64,000 nt of DNA from AP-15 sp963750195 (GTDB taxonomy: Bacteria > Pseudomonadota > Alphaproteobacteria > ATCC43930 > CGMCC-115725): positions 372,001-436,000 of the forward strand of contig CAVVPS010000010.1 of assembly GCA_963750195.1 (NCBI GenBank). Direction: 5' to 3'. The number at the start of each line of letters is the position of its first letter. Position 1 is the stretch's first letter. The position numbers and the translations under genes were made by a program. The notes under the pieces were generated by a model. The model saw only the letters and a list, made by a program, of their open reading frames with translations, searched no databases and was not told the DNA's origin. Shown here piece by piece: positions 1-7,574 of this stretch.

Positions 1-59
1 ATCTTGCCGTTGAACCAGGCGACACGCTCGTTTGCCAGCGCCATCGGCGGACCCTCCAT
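1..59 (-). CDS. Class IV aminotransferase, N-terminal fragment (runs off window)
   Basis: Reading leftward from an ATG at 59 (or a second ATG at 44), the first residues are MEGPPMALANERVAWFNGK. The motif ANERVAWFNGK resembles the start of branched-chain aminotransferase / D-amino-acid transaminase (class IV, PLP-dependent) proteins, where a 'vWlNGk' strand precedes the catalytic fold. Only about 19 residues are inside the window, so the family call rests on one short motif. It lies on the same strand as pheT, about 70 bases downstream of it. Confidence 0.35.
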   Translation of the reverse strand, partial: MEGPPMALANERVAWFNGK

Positions 60-129
60 CAGGTGCCTCGCCGCAGTCTCGTCAAGCGGCCCTCAAAACG
101 CAATTCCGCTGCCATCGCCGGGCACTGTC

Positions 130-2520
130 TCAGCCCCGCAATAGGCCTCCCGTCGCCTTTTCGACCTGGGCGACAAGGCGTTTCGAAAAGCCCTCGATCT
201 CGGAATCGGTCAAGGTCCGTTCCTGCGGTTGCAGCACGACGGTGATGGCTAGCGACTTTTTGCCTTGCGGCAGACCGGCGCCCTCATAGACGTCGAACAG
301 GCGGATTTCGGTCACCAGCTTACGATCGACGCTGCGAGCTGCCCTCAGCAGCGCCTCGGCCGGCAGTTCGCGGTCGACGATGAAGGCGAAATCGCGCTCG
401 ATCGGCTGGAACACCGGCAGCTGAAGCGGTGGCTTGGCGCGCCCCGCGCGCGGCTCGGGGACGCCGTCGAGAAAGACCTCGAACGCGACGAGCGGCGGTT
501 TGGAGTCAATCGCCTCGATCACCGCCGGATGCAGTTCGCCAAAGGCGCCCAGCACCTTGGGCCCGAGCCGCAATGTCGCGGCCCGGCCGGGGTGGTACCA
601 GGCGGGCGGGTCGGCGCTGACCTGCACGTTCTCGGCCGGTGCCCCCATCGCGGCGAGAGCGGCCAGCGCGTCGGCCTTGACCTGATAGAGGTCGACCGCC
701 CGCGCCGGCTCGCGCCAATGCTTGGAACCGGTCCGCCCAGCGCGCAGCCCGGCCGCGGCCAGCCCTTGACCCTGCGGCGTGTCGTCGCGATAGAACGGTC
801 CTAATTCGAACAGCGCTGAAATCGGCGAAGCCGCGATCGCTATTGCGGCGGACGGCGGCGGCGAGGCCCGGCAGCAAAGACGGCCGCATCGCATCGAGAT
901 CGGCGCTGATCGGGTTGACGACCCGGAGCTCGGGTTTAGCGCCGCCGAACAGCTCGGCCTCGCGCGCCGAGATGAACGAAGAAGCCCACAGCCTCGGTCA
1001 GACCCCGAGCGGCAAGGGCGCGCCGCACCAGTTCCGAGCGCCGTCGCGCCGGGATCAGCGCCGGTCGCGGCAATGGCGTCTCGCGCGGCAATGGCACGGC
1101 CGGAATTTGGTCATAGCCCTTGATCCGAAGAACCTCCTCGACGAGATCAGCCTCGCCCTCGATGTCGCCGCGCCAGGAGGGTGGCTCTACCGACAGATCG
1201 CCGCTGGCTAAACGCTCGACGGTACAGCCGAGTGCCTTCAGGATCGTGGCGCTCTCCTCAGGCGCTACATCGAGACCGCCGAGGCTCGCCGGCCTCCCCG
1301 CGCGCAGCACGTAACGGTGGCGCCAATCCGGAACAGCGCCGGCGGTGACGACCGCCGAGGCTTCGCCGCCGCACAATTCGAGCATCAGCCGGGTGGCGAT
1401 TTCGAGCCCGTCCCCCACAAAGGCCGGATCGAGCCCACGCTCGAAGCGATAGCGCGCGTCGCTCGATATGCCGAGTTTCCGGCCGGTGGCGGCGGTGCGC
1501 ACCGGATCGAACAGAGCCGCCTCGACAAAGACCTCCTTCGTCGATTCGGTGCACCCGGTCGTCTCGCCGCCGATGACTCCGCCGAGGCTGCGCACGCTCA
1601 CCCGATCGGTGATCACGGTCATCTCCGGGTCGAGCGCATACTCTTGACCGTTCAACGCGAGCAGTGTCTCGCCCGGCCGCGCCAATCGAACCGACGAGAT
1701 CGCCGTCGAGCCGACTGGCGTCGAACACATGCAGCGGCCGGTTGAGGTCGAAGGTCAGAAAATTGGTGATGTCGACCAACGCCGAGATCGGCCGCAGTCC
1801 GATCGCTTCCAGCCGGCGGCGCAGCCAGTCGGGGCTTGGCCCGTTGCGAACGCCGCGGAGGTGCCGGCCGAGAAAGAGCGGGCAGGCCGATCGGTCTTCG
1901 ATGTGGACGCCGATAGGCGAGCGGAAATCGCCGGCAACCGGGGTCGTATCGAGCGGTTTCAGATGCCCGAGCCCGGATGCGGCAAGATCGCGCGCAATGC
2001 CGTGGACGCCGAGGCAGTCGGCACGGTTCGGCGTTACTTTGATGTCGATGACCGCATCGCCGAGACCGAGCAGATCGGCATATCTCGTGCCGATCGGCGC
2101 GTCCTGCGGCGCCTCGATAATGCCGTCATGGTCGTCGCCGAGGCCGAGCTCATAGGCCGAGCAAAGCATGCCGCGCGAGGCGACGCCGCGGATCACGCTT
2201 TCCTTGAGCATCGCGCCAGTGCGCGGGATTATTATGCCGGCAGAGGCAAAGACGCCCTTCATGCCCGCGCGGGCGTTAGGGGCGCCGCAAACCACCTGGA
2301 CCTGCTCCTTGCCGGTGTCGACGACGCAGACCCGGAGCCGGTCGGCGTTTGGATGGCGCTCGGCCGAGACGACCGAGGCAACAGTGAAGGGTTCGAGCCC
2401 GGCGGCGCGGTTTTCGATCGCCTCGACATCGTGGCCGAGCATGATCAGGCGCTCGACGATCGCAGCCGGCGGCGCATCCGTATCGAGATGGGTCTTGAGC
2501 CAGGCGAGGGTCGTCTTCAT
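130..2520 (-). CDS. pheT: Phenylalanyl-tRNA synthetase beta subunit, frameshifted
   Basis: This is the beta subunit of the alpha2-beta2 PheRS that charges tRNA-Phe. The start is the ATG at 2520 (MKTTLAWLKTHLDTDAP), which overlaps the pheS stop by 4 bases. The N-terminal EMAP/OB tRNA-binding domain (VVSAERHPNADRLRVC) and the B3/4 and B5 regions (LVDITNFLTFDLNRPLHVFD) are in one frame. The reading then moves to a second frame near 1692 (VRLARPGETLLAL), a third near 975 (SFISAREAELFGGA) and a fourth near 820 (ALFELGPFYRDD). It finishes with a normal C-terminal ferredoxin-like anticodon-binding domain (RDFAFIVDRELPAEALL) at 130. All domains are present and in order, so three single-base errors are more likely than a dead gene, because pheT is normally essential. 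Confidence 0.9.
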
Positions 2521-3607
2521 GCCGGAGCACCTCCGCTGAGCGGGCCGCGCACCAGCGAGGGAATGTCGAGCGGCAGAAAGCCGTAGTGGCGCAGCCACCG
2601 CAGATCCGAATCGTAAAACGCCCGCAGATCGGGGATGCCGTATTTCAGCATCGCCATCCGCTCGATCCCCATCCCGAACGCGAAGCCCTGATACTCGGAC
2701 GGGTCGATGCCGCAATTCGCCAGCACTTTGGGATGGACCATGCCGCTGCCGAGGATTTCGAGCCAGTCGCCGCCGGCACCGATTTCGAGCCGGCCGCCCT
2801 TGCGCGAGCAGCCGATATCGACCTCGGCCGAGGGCTCGGTGAACGGGAAGTAGCTCGGGCGGAAGCGGACCGGCAAATCGTCGATGCCAAAAAAGGCGCG
2901 GCAGAATTCGATCAGGCAGCCCTTGAGGTGGCCCATATGGGTCGTTCGGTCGATGACCAGCCCCTCGACCTGATGGAACATCGGCGAGTGCGTCGCGTCG
3001 TGGTCGCAGCGAAAGGTGCGGCCCGGCACGATGATCCGGATCGGCGGCTGCTGCGCCAGCATCGTGCGGATCTGCACTGGCGAGGTGTGCGTGCGCAGCA
3101 CCAGCCGCGTGCCGTCGGCGCGCTCGGGCAGATAGAACGTGTCGTGCTCCTGGCGCGCCGGATGCTCCGGCGGGATGTTGAGCGCGGTAAAATTGTAGAA
3201 GTCTTCCTCGATATGCGGCCCGTCGGCGACGACGAAACCCATCTCGCCGAAGATCGCGACGATCTCGTCGATCGTCTGGCTGATCGGATGGATGCGGCCC
3301 TCTCCGGCGAAAGTCACCGGCAAGGTCACGTCGGCGCGCTCGTGCCGAGGCGCTGTTCGAGAGCGGCGCGCCCCAGCCGGCTTGCCGCCTCGGCAAGGGC
3401 CGCGGTGATCTGGTCTTTGGCGGCGTTCAACTCCGCGCCGGCGCGGCGGCGCGCGTCCGGATCGAGCCCGCCCAGCTCTCGCATCGCCAGGGTCAGCGAT
3501 CCACGCCGTCCGAGGTATTTGATGCGGACTTCTTCGAGACCGTCCGGTGATGTCGCCGCTTCGACGTCCTGGGCGGCGGCGTTGATCAATTGGCTGGCAT
3601 CTTCCAT
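2517..3607 (-). CDS. pheS: Phenylalanyl-tRNA synthetase alpha subunit, one frameshift
   Basis: This is the catalytic subunit of PheRS. The N-terminal coiled coil that binds tRNA-Phe starts at MEDASQLINAAAQDVE (ATG 3607; an in-frame ATG at 3628 would add seven residues). It runs to about 3335, where the frame breaks (stop after LGTSAPT). The class II catalytic core resumes at once as DVTLPVTFAGEGRIHPISQ and shows motif 2 (RTFRCDHDATHSPMFHQVEG) and motif 3 (GFAFGMGIERMAMLKYGIPD). The total length lacks one base for a continuous frame. It is followed directly by pheT, with overlapping stop and start. Confidence 0.92.
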
Positions 3608-3633
3608 TCGCTTTACCCGTGACAGCATATTTG

Positions 3634-3660
3634 AAATAAAAAGGGGCCTCGCAGGCCCCT
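3634..3660 (-). terminator. Intrinsic terminator between rplT and pheS
   Basis: On the minus strand AGGGGCCT-GCG-AGGCCCCT forms a perfect 8-bp stem with a 3-nt loop and is followed by TTTTTATTT. It ends the infC-rpmI-rplT transcript, and it also lies only 6 to 27 bases upstream of the possible pheS starts. A sequence at 3691-3685 (AGGCCCC) could pair with the 5' arm and prevent the hairpin, so it may act as an attenuator for pheST. No Phe-rich leader peptide was found. Confidence 0.8.
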
Positions 3661-3832
3661 AAGCAATTCGCAATTGTTTCGCACGGGGCCTAGAGATGAC
3701 TCCCGACAATAAATCGCCGCCGCTCATTGTCATATCGGCGAAGATCGGTACCCATGGCAGAAATGGGTCCCGACCTTCGTCGGGATGACGAGCAAGGGTG
3801 TTGCGGCGATCTCTTCATATCTCGTGTGGGAT

Positions 3833-4219
3833 TCAAGCCGCTTGCGCCGCCGCCGGCGGCTCCGCGGCCAGCGCCGCGCGCGCGGTCGTGACCACCGCGG
3901 CGAACGCCTCGGGCTCGCGGATCGCTATATCGGACAGGACCTTACGGTCGAGATCCAGCCCGGCGAGTTTGATCCCGTGCATGAATTGCGAATAGGTCAG
4001 CCCGTGCTCGCGCGCGCCGGCATTGATCCGCTGGATCCACAGGGCGCGGAAATCGCGCTTGCGGTTGCGCCGGTCGCGATAGGCGTAACGCAGCGCCTTC
4101 TCGACCTTCTCGATCGCAATGCGATAGGCCGTGCTGCCCCGGCCGCGATAACCCTTGGCGAGTTCGAGGACCTTCTTGTGGCGGGCGTGGGTGGTGACCC
4201 CGCGTTTGACGCGCGCCAC
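3833..4219 (-). CDS. rplT: 50S ribosomal protein L20
   Basis: L20 binds 23S rRNA early in 50S assembly. The 128 residues begin MARVKRGVTTHARHKKVLEL, the invariant basic N-terminal extension, and continue with the globular RNA-binding domain (WIQRINAGAREHGLTYSQFMHGIKLAGLDLDRKVLSDIA). The family is usually about 117-120 aa; the extra length is an Ala/Pro-rich tail (AALAAEPPAAAQAA) seen in some alphaproteobacteria. It lies 3 bases downstream of rpmI and is the last gene before the terminator at 3634-3660. Confidence 0.98.
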   Translation of the reverse strand: MARVKRGVTTHARHKKVLELAKGYRGRGSTAYRIAIEKVEKALRYAYRDRRNRKRDFRALWIQRINAGAREHGLTYSQFMHGIKLAGLDLDRKVLSDIAIREPEAFAAVVTTARAALAAEPPAAAQAA

Positions 4220-4222
4220 GGC

Positions 4223-4426
4223 TCAGCCCCGCAGATAAGGCATGTAGGTCAGGACGAGCTTGCTGTCGCCCTTCTCCAGGGTTTGCGTGCCGCGTGCCTT
4301 GCGCTTGGCTTGCGTGTCCTTGCTGATCAGCCGATGGCGCTTGTAGGCGTGCGCAACTTTGATCTTGCCGGTGCCGGTGCGGCCGAACCGCTTTTTGGCA
4401 CCGCTCTTGGTCTTGAGCTTGGGCAT
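4223..4426 (-). CDS. rpmI: 50S ribosomal protein L35
   Basis: The start is the ATG at 4426 (MPKLKTKSGAKKRF), giving 67 aa, the normal length for L35. A longer upstream reading exists but adds non-homologous residues. The protein is strongly basic with the family core KVAHAYKRHRLISKDTQAKRK. It sits between infC and rplT in the conserved infC-rpmI-rplT order, 119 bases after infC. Confidence 0.97.
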   Translation of the reverse strand: MPKLKTKSGAKKRFGRTGTGKIKVAHAYKRHRLISKDTQAKRKARGTQTLEKGDSKLVLTYMPYLRG

Positions 4427-4545
4427 TTCATAATCCGTGCCGACGTTGCGACGACGAGGCGAGCCATCGCGCTGCGCGCCGCCGCCCATTCGAGCCGCGC
4501 CTTATAGCGATGCCCCCCGGCGAAAGCAAGTCGGGGAGAGGATGA

Positions 4546-5082
4546 CTATTTCGGTGAGATCACCATCGTCATCTGCCGGCCTTCCATGCGCGGCATCTGC
4601 TCGACCTTGGCGAGTTCCTGCAGATTGTCGCGGACGCGGATCAGGACGTCCATGCCTAGCTCCTGATGCGCCAACTCGCGCCCGCGGAACCGCATCGTCA
4701 CCTTGACCTTATCGCCCTCCTCGAGAAATTTGATCATGCTGCGCATCTTTACGTCGTAATCGTGATCGTCGATGCTGGGGCGCAGCTTGATTTCCTTGAC
4801 TTCGATAATTTTCTGCTTTTTGCGGGCCTCGTTTTTTTTCTTCTGTTCTTCGTATTTATACTTGCCAAAATCCAGCATCTTGCAGACCGGAGGATCGGCG
4901 TTGGGCGCTATCTCGACGAGGTCGAAACCGGCGTCCGCCGCCATAGTGAGCGCCTCGTTGCGCCCGACCACCCCCACCATATTGCCCCGGTCATCGACCA
5001 GGCGCACACGCGGTACTCCGATCTCGTCATTGATCCTGGGGCCCTCGCGGGTCGGGGTCAGGTTCATCGGTGGTCTGGGTAT
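4546..5082 (-). CDS. infC: Translation initiation factor IF-3, apparent AUA start
   Basis: IF-3 binds the 30S subunit and proofreads the start codon and initiator tRNA. Residues after the first ATG (5067) show the N-domain (RINDEIGVPRVRLVD), the lysine-rich linker (KYKYEEQKKKNEARKKQK) and the C-domain (KEIKLRPSIDDHDYDVK ... MTMVISPK). The Shine-Dalgarno AGAGGAG at 5096-5090 lies 7 bases before an in-frame ATA at 5082-5080 but 22 bases before the ATG. A TAG stop precedes the ATA immediately, so the ATA is the only upstream option. The N-terminus would be (M)PRPPMNLTP. IF-3 genes typically use rare start codons (AUU in enterics) because IF-3 discriminates against them, giving autoregulation. 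Confidence 0.95.
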   Translation of the reverse strand: MPRPPMNLTPTREGPRINDEIGVPRVRLVDDRGNMVGVVGRNEALTMAADAGFDLVEIAPNADPPVCKMLDFGKYKYEEQKKKNEARKKQKIIEVKEIKLRPSIDDHDYDVKMRSMIKFLEEGDKVKVTMRFRGRELAHQELGMDVLIRVRDNLQELAKVEQMPRMEGRQMTMVISPK

Positions 5083-5089
5083 CTATATT

Positions 5090-5096
5090 CTCCTCT
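5090..5096 (-). promoter_or_regulatory. Shine-Dalgarno that selects the ATA start of infC
   Basis: AGAGGAG on the minus strand is a strong ribosome-binding site. Its spacing is 7 nt to the ATA at 5082 and 22 nt to the ATG at 5067. Only the ATA spacing is functional by usual rules. Confidence 0.7.
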
Positions 5097-5135
5097 AATT
5101 GGTTGAGGCACGTCGATCCGACTTTGCCGATTACG

Positions 5136-7100
5136 TTAGGGCGACGACGGAACCGCCGCCTCCTGCTTCAATCTAGCAACGGCTTCGTCGAGCGCAAGAG
5201 CTTCCTGCGCATTACCGCCGAGCCGACGCAATGCCACTGCTCGCGTCGCAGCCTCACGCCCTCCGACGACGAGCATGATCGGCACCTTGGCGAGGCTGTG
5301 TTCGCGCACCTTGTACGAGATCTTTTCGTTGCCGGCGTCGAGGACGGCCCTGAGCCCGGCGGAGGAGCAGGCGCGGACGACTTCGGCGGCGTAATCGGCC
5401 GCTTCCTCGGTAATCGAGGCGACGACGATCTGCACCGGCGCCAGCCATGGCGGAAACCGACCGGCATAATGCTCGATCAGAATACCGATAAAGCGCTCCA
5501 TCGAGCCGAGGATCGCGCGGTGCAGCATAACCGGAGTGTGGCGGCCGCCGTCCTCGCCGACATAAACGGCGCCGAGCCGTTCCGGCATCATGAAATCAAG
5601 CTGCAACGTGCCGCACTGCCATTGCCGGCCGAGCGCGTCGCGCAGATGGAATTCAAGCTTCGGGCCGTAGAAGGCGCCTTCGCCGGGACTGTAGGCATAG
5701 GCAAGCCCGGCCTGTTCGACCGCCGCCTTCAAGTCCCGCTCGGCGCGGTCCCAGACGGCGTCGCTGCCGATCCGTTGCGGCGGCCGGTCGGCGAATTTGA
5801 TCTCGACATCCTCAAAACCGAAATCGCGGTAAATCGACAGCAACAACCCGCAAAACGCAATTGCTTCCCCGGTCACCTGGCTCTCAGCACAGAAGATGTG
5901 CGCGTCGTCCTGGGTAAAGCCGCGCACCCGCATGATGCCGTGCAGGGCGCCCGACGGCTCGTTGCGATGGCAGCTGCCGAATTCGGCAAGTCGCAGCGGC
6001 AATTCGCGATAGCTTCTGAGCCTGTTGGCGAAGATCAACACGTGGCCCGGGCAGTTCATCGGCTTGACCGCGAGCACCCGTTCGTCGCGGCTCTCGGCAA
6101 CAAACATGTTCTCGCGAAAATTTTCCCAATGGCCGGTCGCCTCCCACAGGCTGCGGTCGAGCATCAGCGGACCCTTGACCTCGGAGTAGCCAGCGGCATC
6201 GAGGCGACGGCGCATATAAGCCTCGATGATGCGGAACAGCGTCCAGCCCTTCGGGTGCCAAAAGATGCTGCCGACCGCTTCCTCGCCCAGATGAAACAAA
6301 TCGAGCTCGCGGCCAAGACGGCGATGGTCGCGGCGTTCGGCCTCCTCGATCCGGAACAGATACTGGTCGAGCTCCTTCTGGCTCGCCCAGGCGGTGCCGT
6401 AGACCCGTTGTAATTGCGCGTTGCGAGCGTCGCCGCGCCAATAAGCGCCTGCCACGTTGGTCAGCTTGAACGCCTGGCCGAGATGGCCGGTCGAAGGCAA
6501 ATGCGGCCCTACACACAGATCGACAAAGCCGCCCTGACGATAGAGGCTGATCTCCTCACCTGCCGGGATCTCGCCAATATATTCGGCCTTGTAGCGCTCG
6601 CCGATGCCGGCGAAGAAGGCGATCGCGGCGTCGCGCTCCCAGATCTCGCGGCTGATCTTTTCGTCGCGGCGGACGATCGCACGCATCCGTTCTTCGATCT
6701 TCTCAAGGTCTTCAGGGGTGAAGGGGTCAGCGCGAGCGAAATCGTAATAAAAGCCGGTCTCGGTCGCGGGGCCAAAGGTGACCTGGGTGTCGGGATAAAG
6801 CTCCTTGACCGCCTCGGCCATCACGTGGGCGGCGTCATGGCGCAGGATCTCAAGCCCCTCGGGGGTTTCGCGGGTGATGATTGCGACCGCGGCGTCATGG
6901 TCAATCACGCTGGCAAGGTCGCGCGGCCGGCCGTCGACGCGGATGGCGATCGCCGCTTTGGCAAGCCCGGGTCCGATAGCGCTCGCGAGTTCGGCGCCGG
7001 TGACCGGCCCGCCAAACTCGCGGTGCTTACCGTCAGGCAAGGTCACGACGATCGGCGCCGATGGGCCTGGACGTCGTTCATCGTCGAGATTTTCAGCCAT
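5136..7100 (-). CDS. thrS: Threonyl-tRNA synthetase
   Basis: ThrRS charges tRNA-Thr and edits Ser-tRNA-Thr. The ATG at 7100 (MAENLDDERR) follows a GGCGGTGA ribosome site and gives 654 aa, close to the bacterial norm of about 640; a longer in-frame reading from 7172 lacks homology. Order of domains: TGS (IVVTLPDGKHREF), editing domain with the HxxxH pair (RHDAAHVMAEAVKELYP) and the CVGPHLPSTG segment, class II core with zinc-binding Cys in MNCPGHVLIF, motif 2 (FGSCHRNEPSGALHGIMRVRGFTQDD) and motif 3 (HRAILGSMERFIGILIEHYAG), then the anticodon-binding domain. It has its own promoter and leader attenuator upstream (7222-7390). Uninterrupted. Confidence 0.98.
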   Translation of the reverse strand: MAENLDDERRPGPSAPIVVTLPDGKHREFGGPVTGAELASAIGPGLAKAAIAIRVDGRPRDLASVIDHDAAVAIITRETPEGLEILRHDAAHVMAEAVKELYPDTQVTFGPATETGFYYDFARADPFTPEDLEKIEERMRAIVRRDEKISREIWERDAAIAFFAGIGERYKAEYIGEIPAGEEISLYRQGGFVDLCVGPHLPSTGHLGQAFKLTNVAGAYWRGDARNAQLQRVYGTAWASQKELDQYLFRIEEAERRDHRRLGRELDLFHLGEEAVGSIFWHPKGWTLFRIIEAYMRRRLDAAGYSEVKGPLMLDRSLWEATGHWENFRENMFVAESRDERVLAVKPMNCPGHVLIFANRLRSYRELPLRLAEFGSCHRNEPSGALHGIMRVRGFTQDDAHIFCAESQVTGEAIAFCGLLLSIYRDFGFEDVEIKFADRPPQRIGSDAVWDRAERDLKAAVEQAGLAYAYSPGEGAFYGPKLEFHLRDALGRQWQCGTLQLDFMMPERLGAVYVGEDGGRHTPVMLHRAILGSMERFIGILIEHYAGRFPPWLAPVQIVVASITEEAADYAAEVVRACSSAGLRAVLDAGNEKISYKVREHSLAKVPIMLVVGGREAATRAVALRRLGGNAQEALALDEAVARLKQEAAVPSSP

Positions 7101-7221
7101 TTCACCGCCTGCAAACAAAAAACGAACCCGTCGCGCTGAGTGCAGGGCACGTTTTATCCGCCGGTTCCTCATCTTCTTGCGCTCCGTCGATTTGCCGCTC
7201 GGACGGGGCCCAGTGGTTACG

Positions 7222-7251
7222 AAAAGACCCCGTCCGTTTTCCGGCGGGGTC
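7222..7251 (-). terminator. Attenuator terminator in the thrS leader
   Basis: On the minus strand GACCCCG (7251-7245) pairs with CGGGGTC (7232-7226), with an inner CCG/CGG extension around an A-rich loop, followed by TTTT at 7225-7222. It lies about 120 bases upstream of the thrS ATG and downstream of a Thr-codon leader peptide, so it is placed to stop transcription before thrS. Confidence 0.75.
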
Positions 7252-7331
7252 TATCAGGTCAAGGTCTTGGCGCTGAATCAGCGTACGCGACCTCTCGGCA
7301 CCCCGCCACGAGGAGTGGCGGTAGTCGTGGT
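7243..7331 (-). promoter_or_regulatory. Threonine-responsive attenuator: alternative pairing segments
   Basis: Four segments can pair in two exclusive ways. Segment 1 CCGCCAC (7321-7315) overlaps the Thr codons and is complementary to segment 2 GTGGCGG (7309-7303). Segment 2 also contains GGCGGGGT (7307-7300), an exact 8-nt complement of ACCCCGCC (7250-7243) in the 5' arm of the terminator. A ribosome stalled at the Thr codons would cover segment 1 and free segment 2 to pair with the terminator arm, allowing thrS transcription. With enough Thr-tRNA, 1:2 and the terminator would form. This is the classic ribosome-mediated attenuation layout. The pairing is read from sequence; the regulation is inferred. 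Confidence 0.7.
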
Positions 7332-7355
7332 TACGTTCCAGCGGCTTCCACTCAT
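7278..7355 (-). CDS. Threonine leader peptide of thrS (25 aa)
   Basis: From the ATG at 7355-7353 the frame reads MSGSRWNV, then TTTTAT at residues 9-14 (codons ACC ACG ACT ACC GCC ACT), then PRGGVPRGRVR and a TGA at 7280-7278. Five of six consecutive codons specify Thr, and the stretch overlaps the first pairing segment of the attenuator. There is no Shine-Dalgarno, but a sigma70-like promoter places +1 at or next to the A of the ATG, so translation may be leaderless. No other role is evident for so short a product. Confidence 0.7.
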   Translation of the reverse strand: MSGSRWNVTTTTATPRGGVPRGRVR

Positions 7356-7361
7356 GCCGGT

Positions 7362-7390
7362 AGTATCGTGAACCGACCGTGCGGCGTCAA
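7362..7390 (-). promoter_or_regulatory. Sigma70-like promoter of the thrS leader
   Basis: Minus strand: TTGACG (7390-7385), a 17-nt spacer, then GATACT (7367-7362). Six bases (ACCGGC) separate the -10 from the ATG of the leader peptide, so transcription would begin at about 7355, the start codon itself. The match to consensus is 5/6 and 4/6 with ideal spacing. Confidence 0.6.
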
Positions 7391-7466
7391 GGTATCAGCG
7401 CCAACCAGTTGGATATCGACTGGTGGCGTCGGAGCCGCACACTGCCGCGTATCAGACGCGACTAAC

Positions 7467-7509
7467 TCGCATTTGCGTTCTCATTACGAATAAGTCGCAT
7501 TATCGTTCT
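7467..7509 (+). promoter_or_regulatory. Fur-box-like repeats upstream of the porin gene
   Basis: TCGCATTTGCGTTCT (7467-7481) is repeated as TCGCATTATCGTTCT (7495-7509), with CATTACGAATAAG between them. The pattern of TCGCATT / GAATAA / AATGAGAA words (reverse strand) resembles Fur-type iron boxes of GC-rich proteobacteria. It lies 66 to 108 bases before the porin start. The regulator is inferred only. Confidence 0.4.
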
Positions 7510-7574
7510 GAAGTTGGAGTGTTGATGCCGAACGGGTGCAACTCGCCGAAACGGAACAGCGGATACCCTGATCG

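Noticed and set aside
1258..3396. 712-codon minus-strand open frame across pheS and pheT
   Set aside because: Only its later half (from the ATG at 2520) is PheT; the upstream half is an Arg/Ala-rich shadow of pheS in another frame.
3690..3755. Phe leader peptide before pheS
   Set aside because: The 21-codon frame has only one Phe codon, so it cannot act as a classic Phe attenuator leader.
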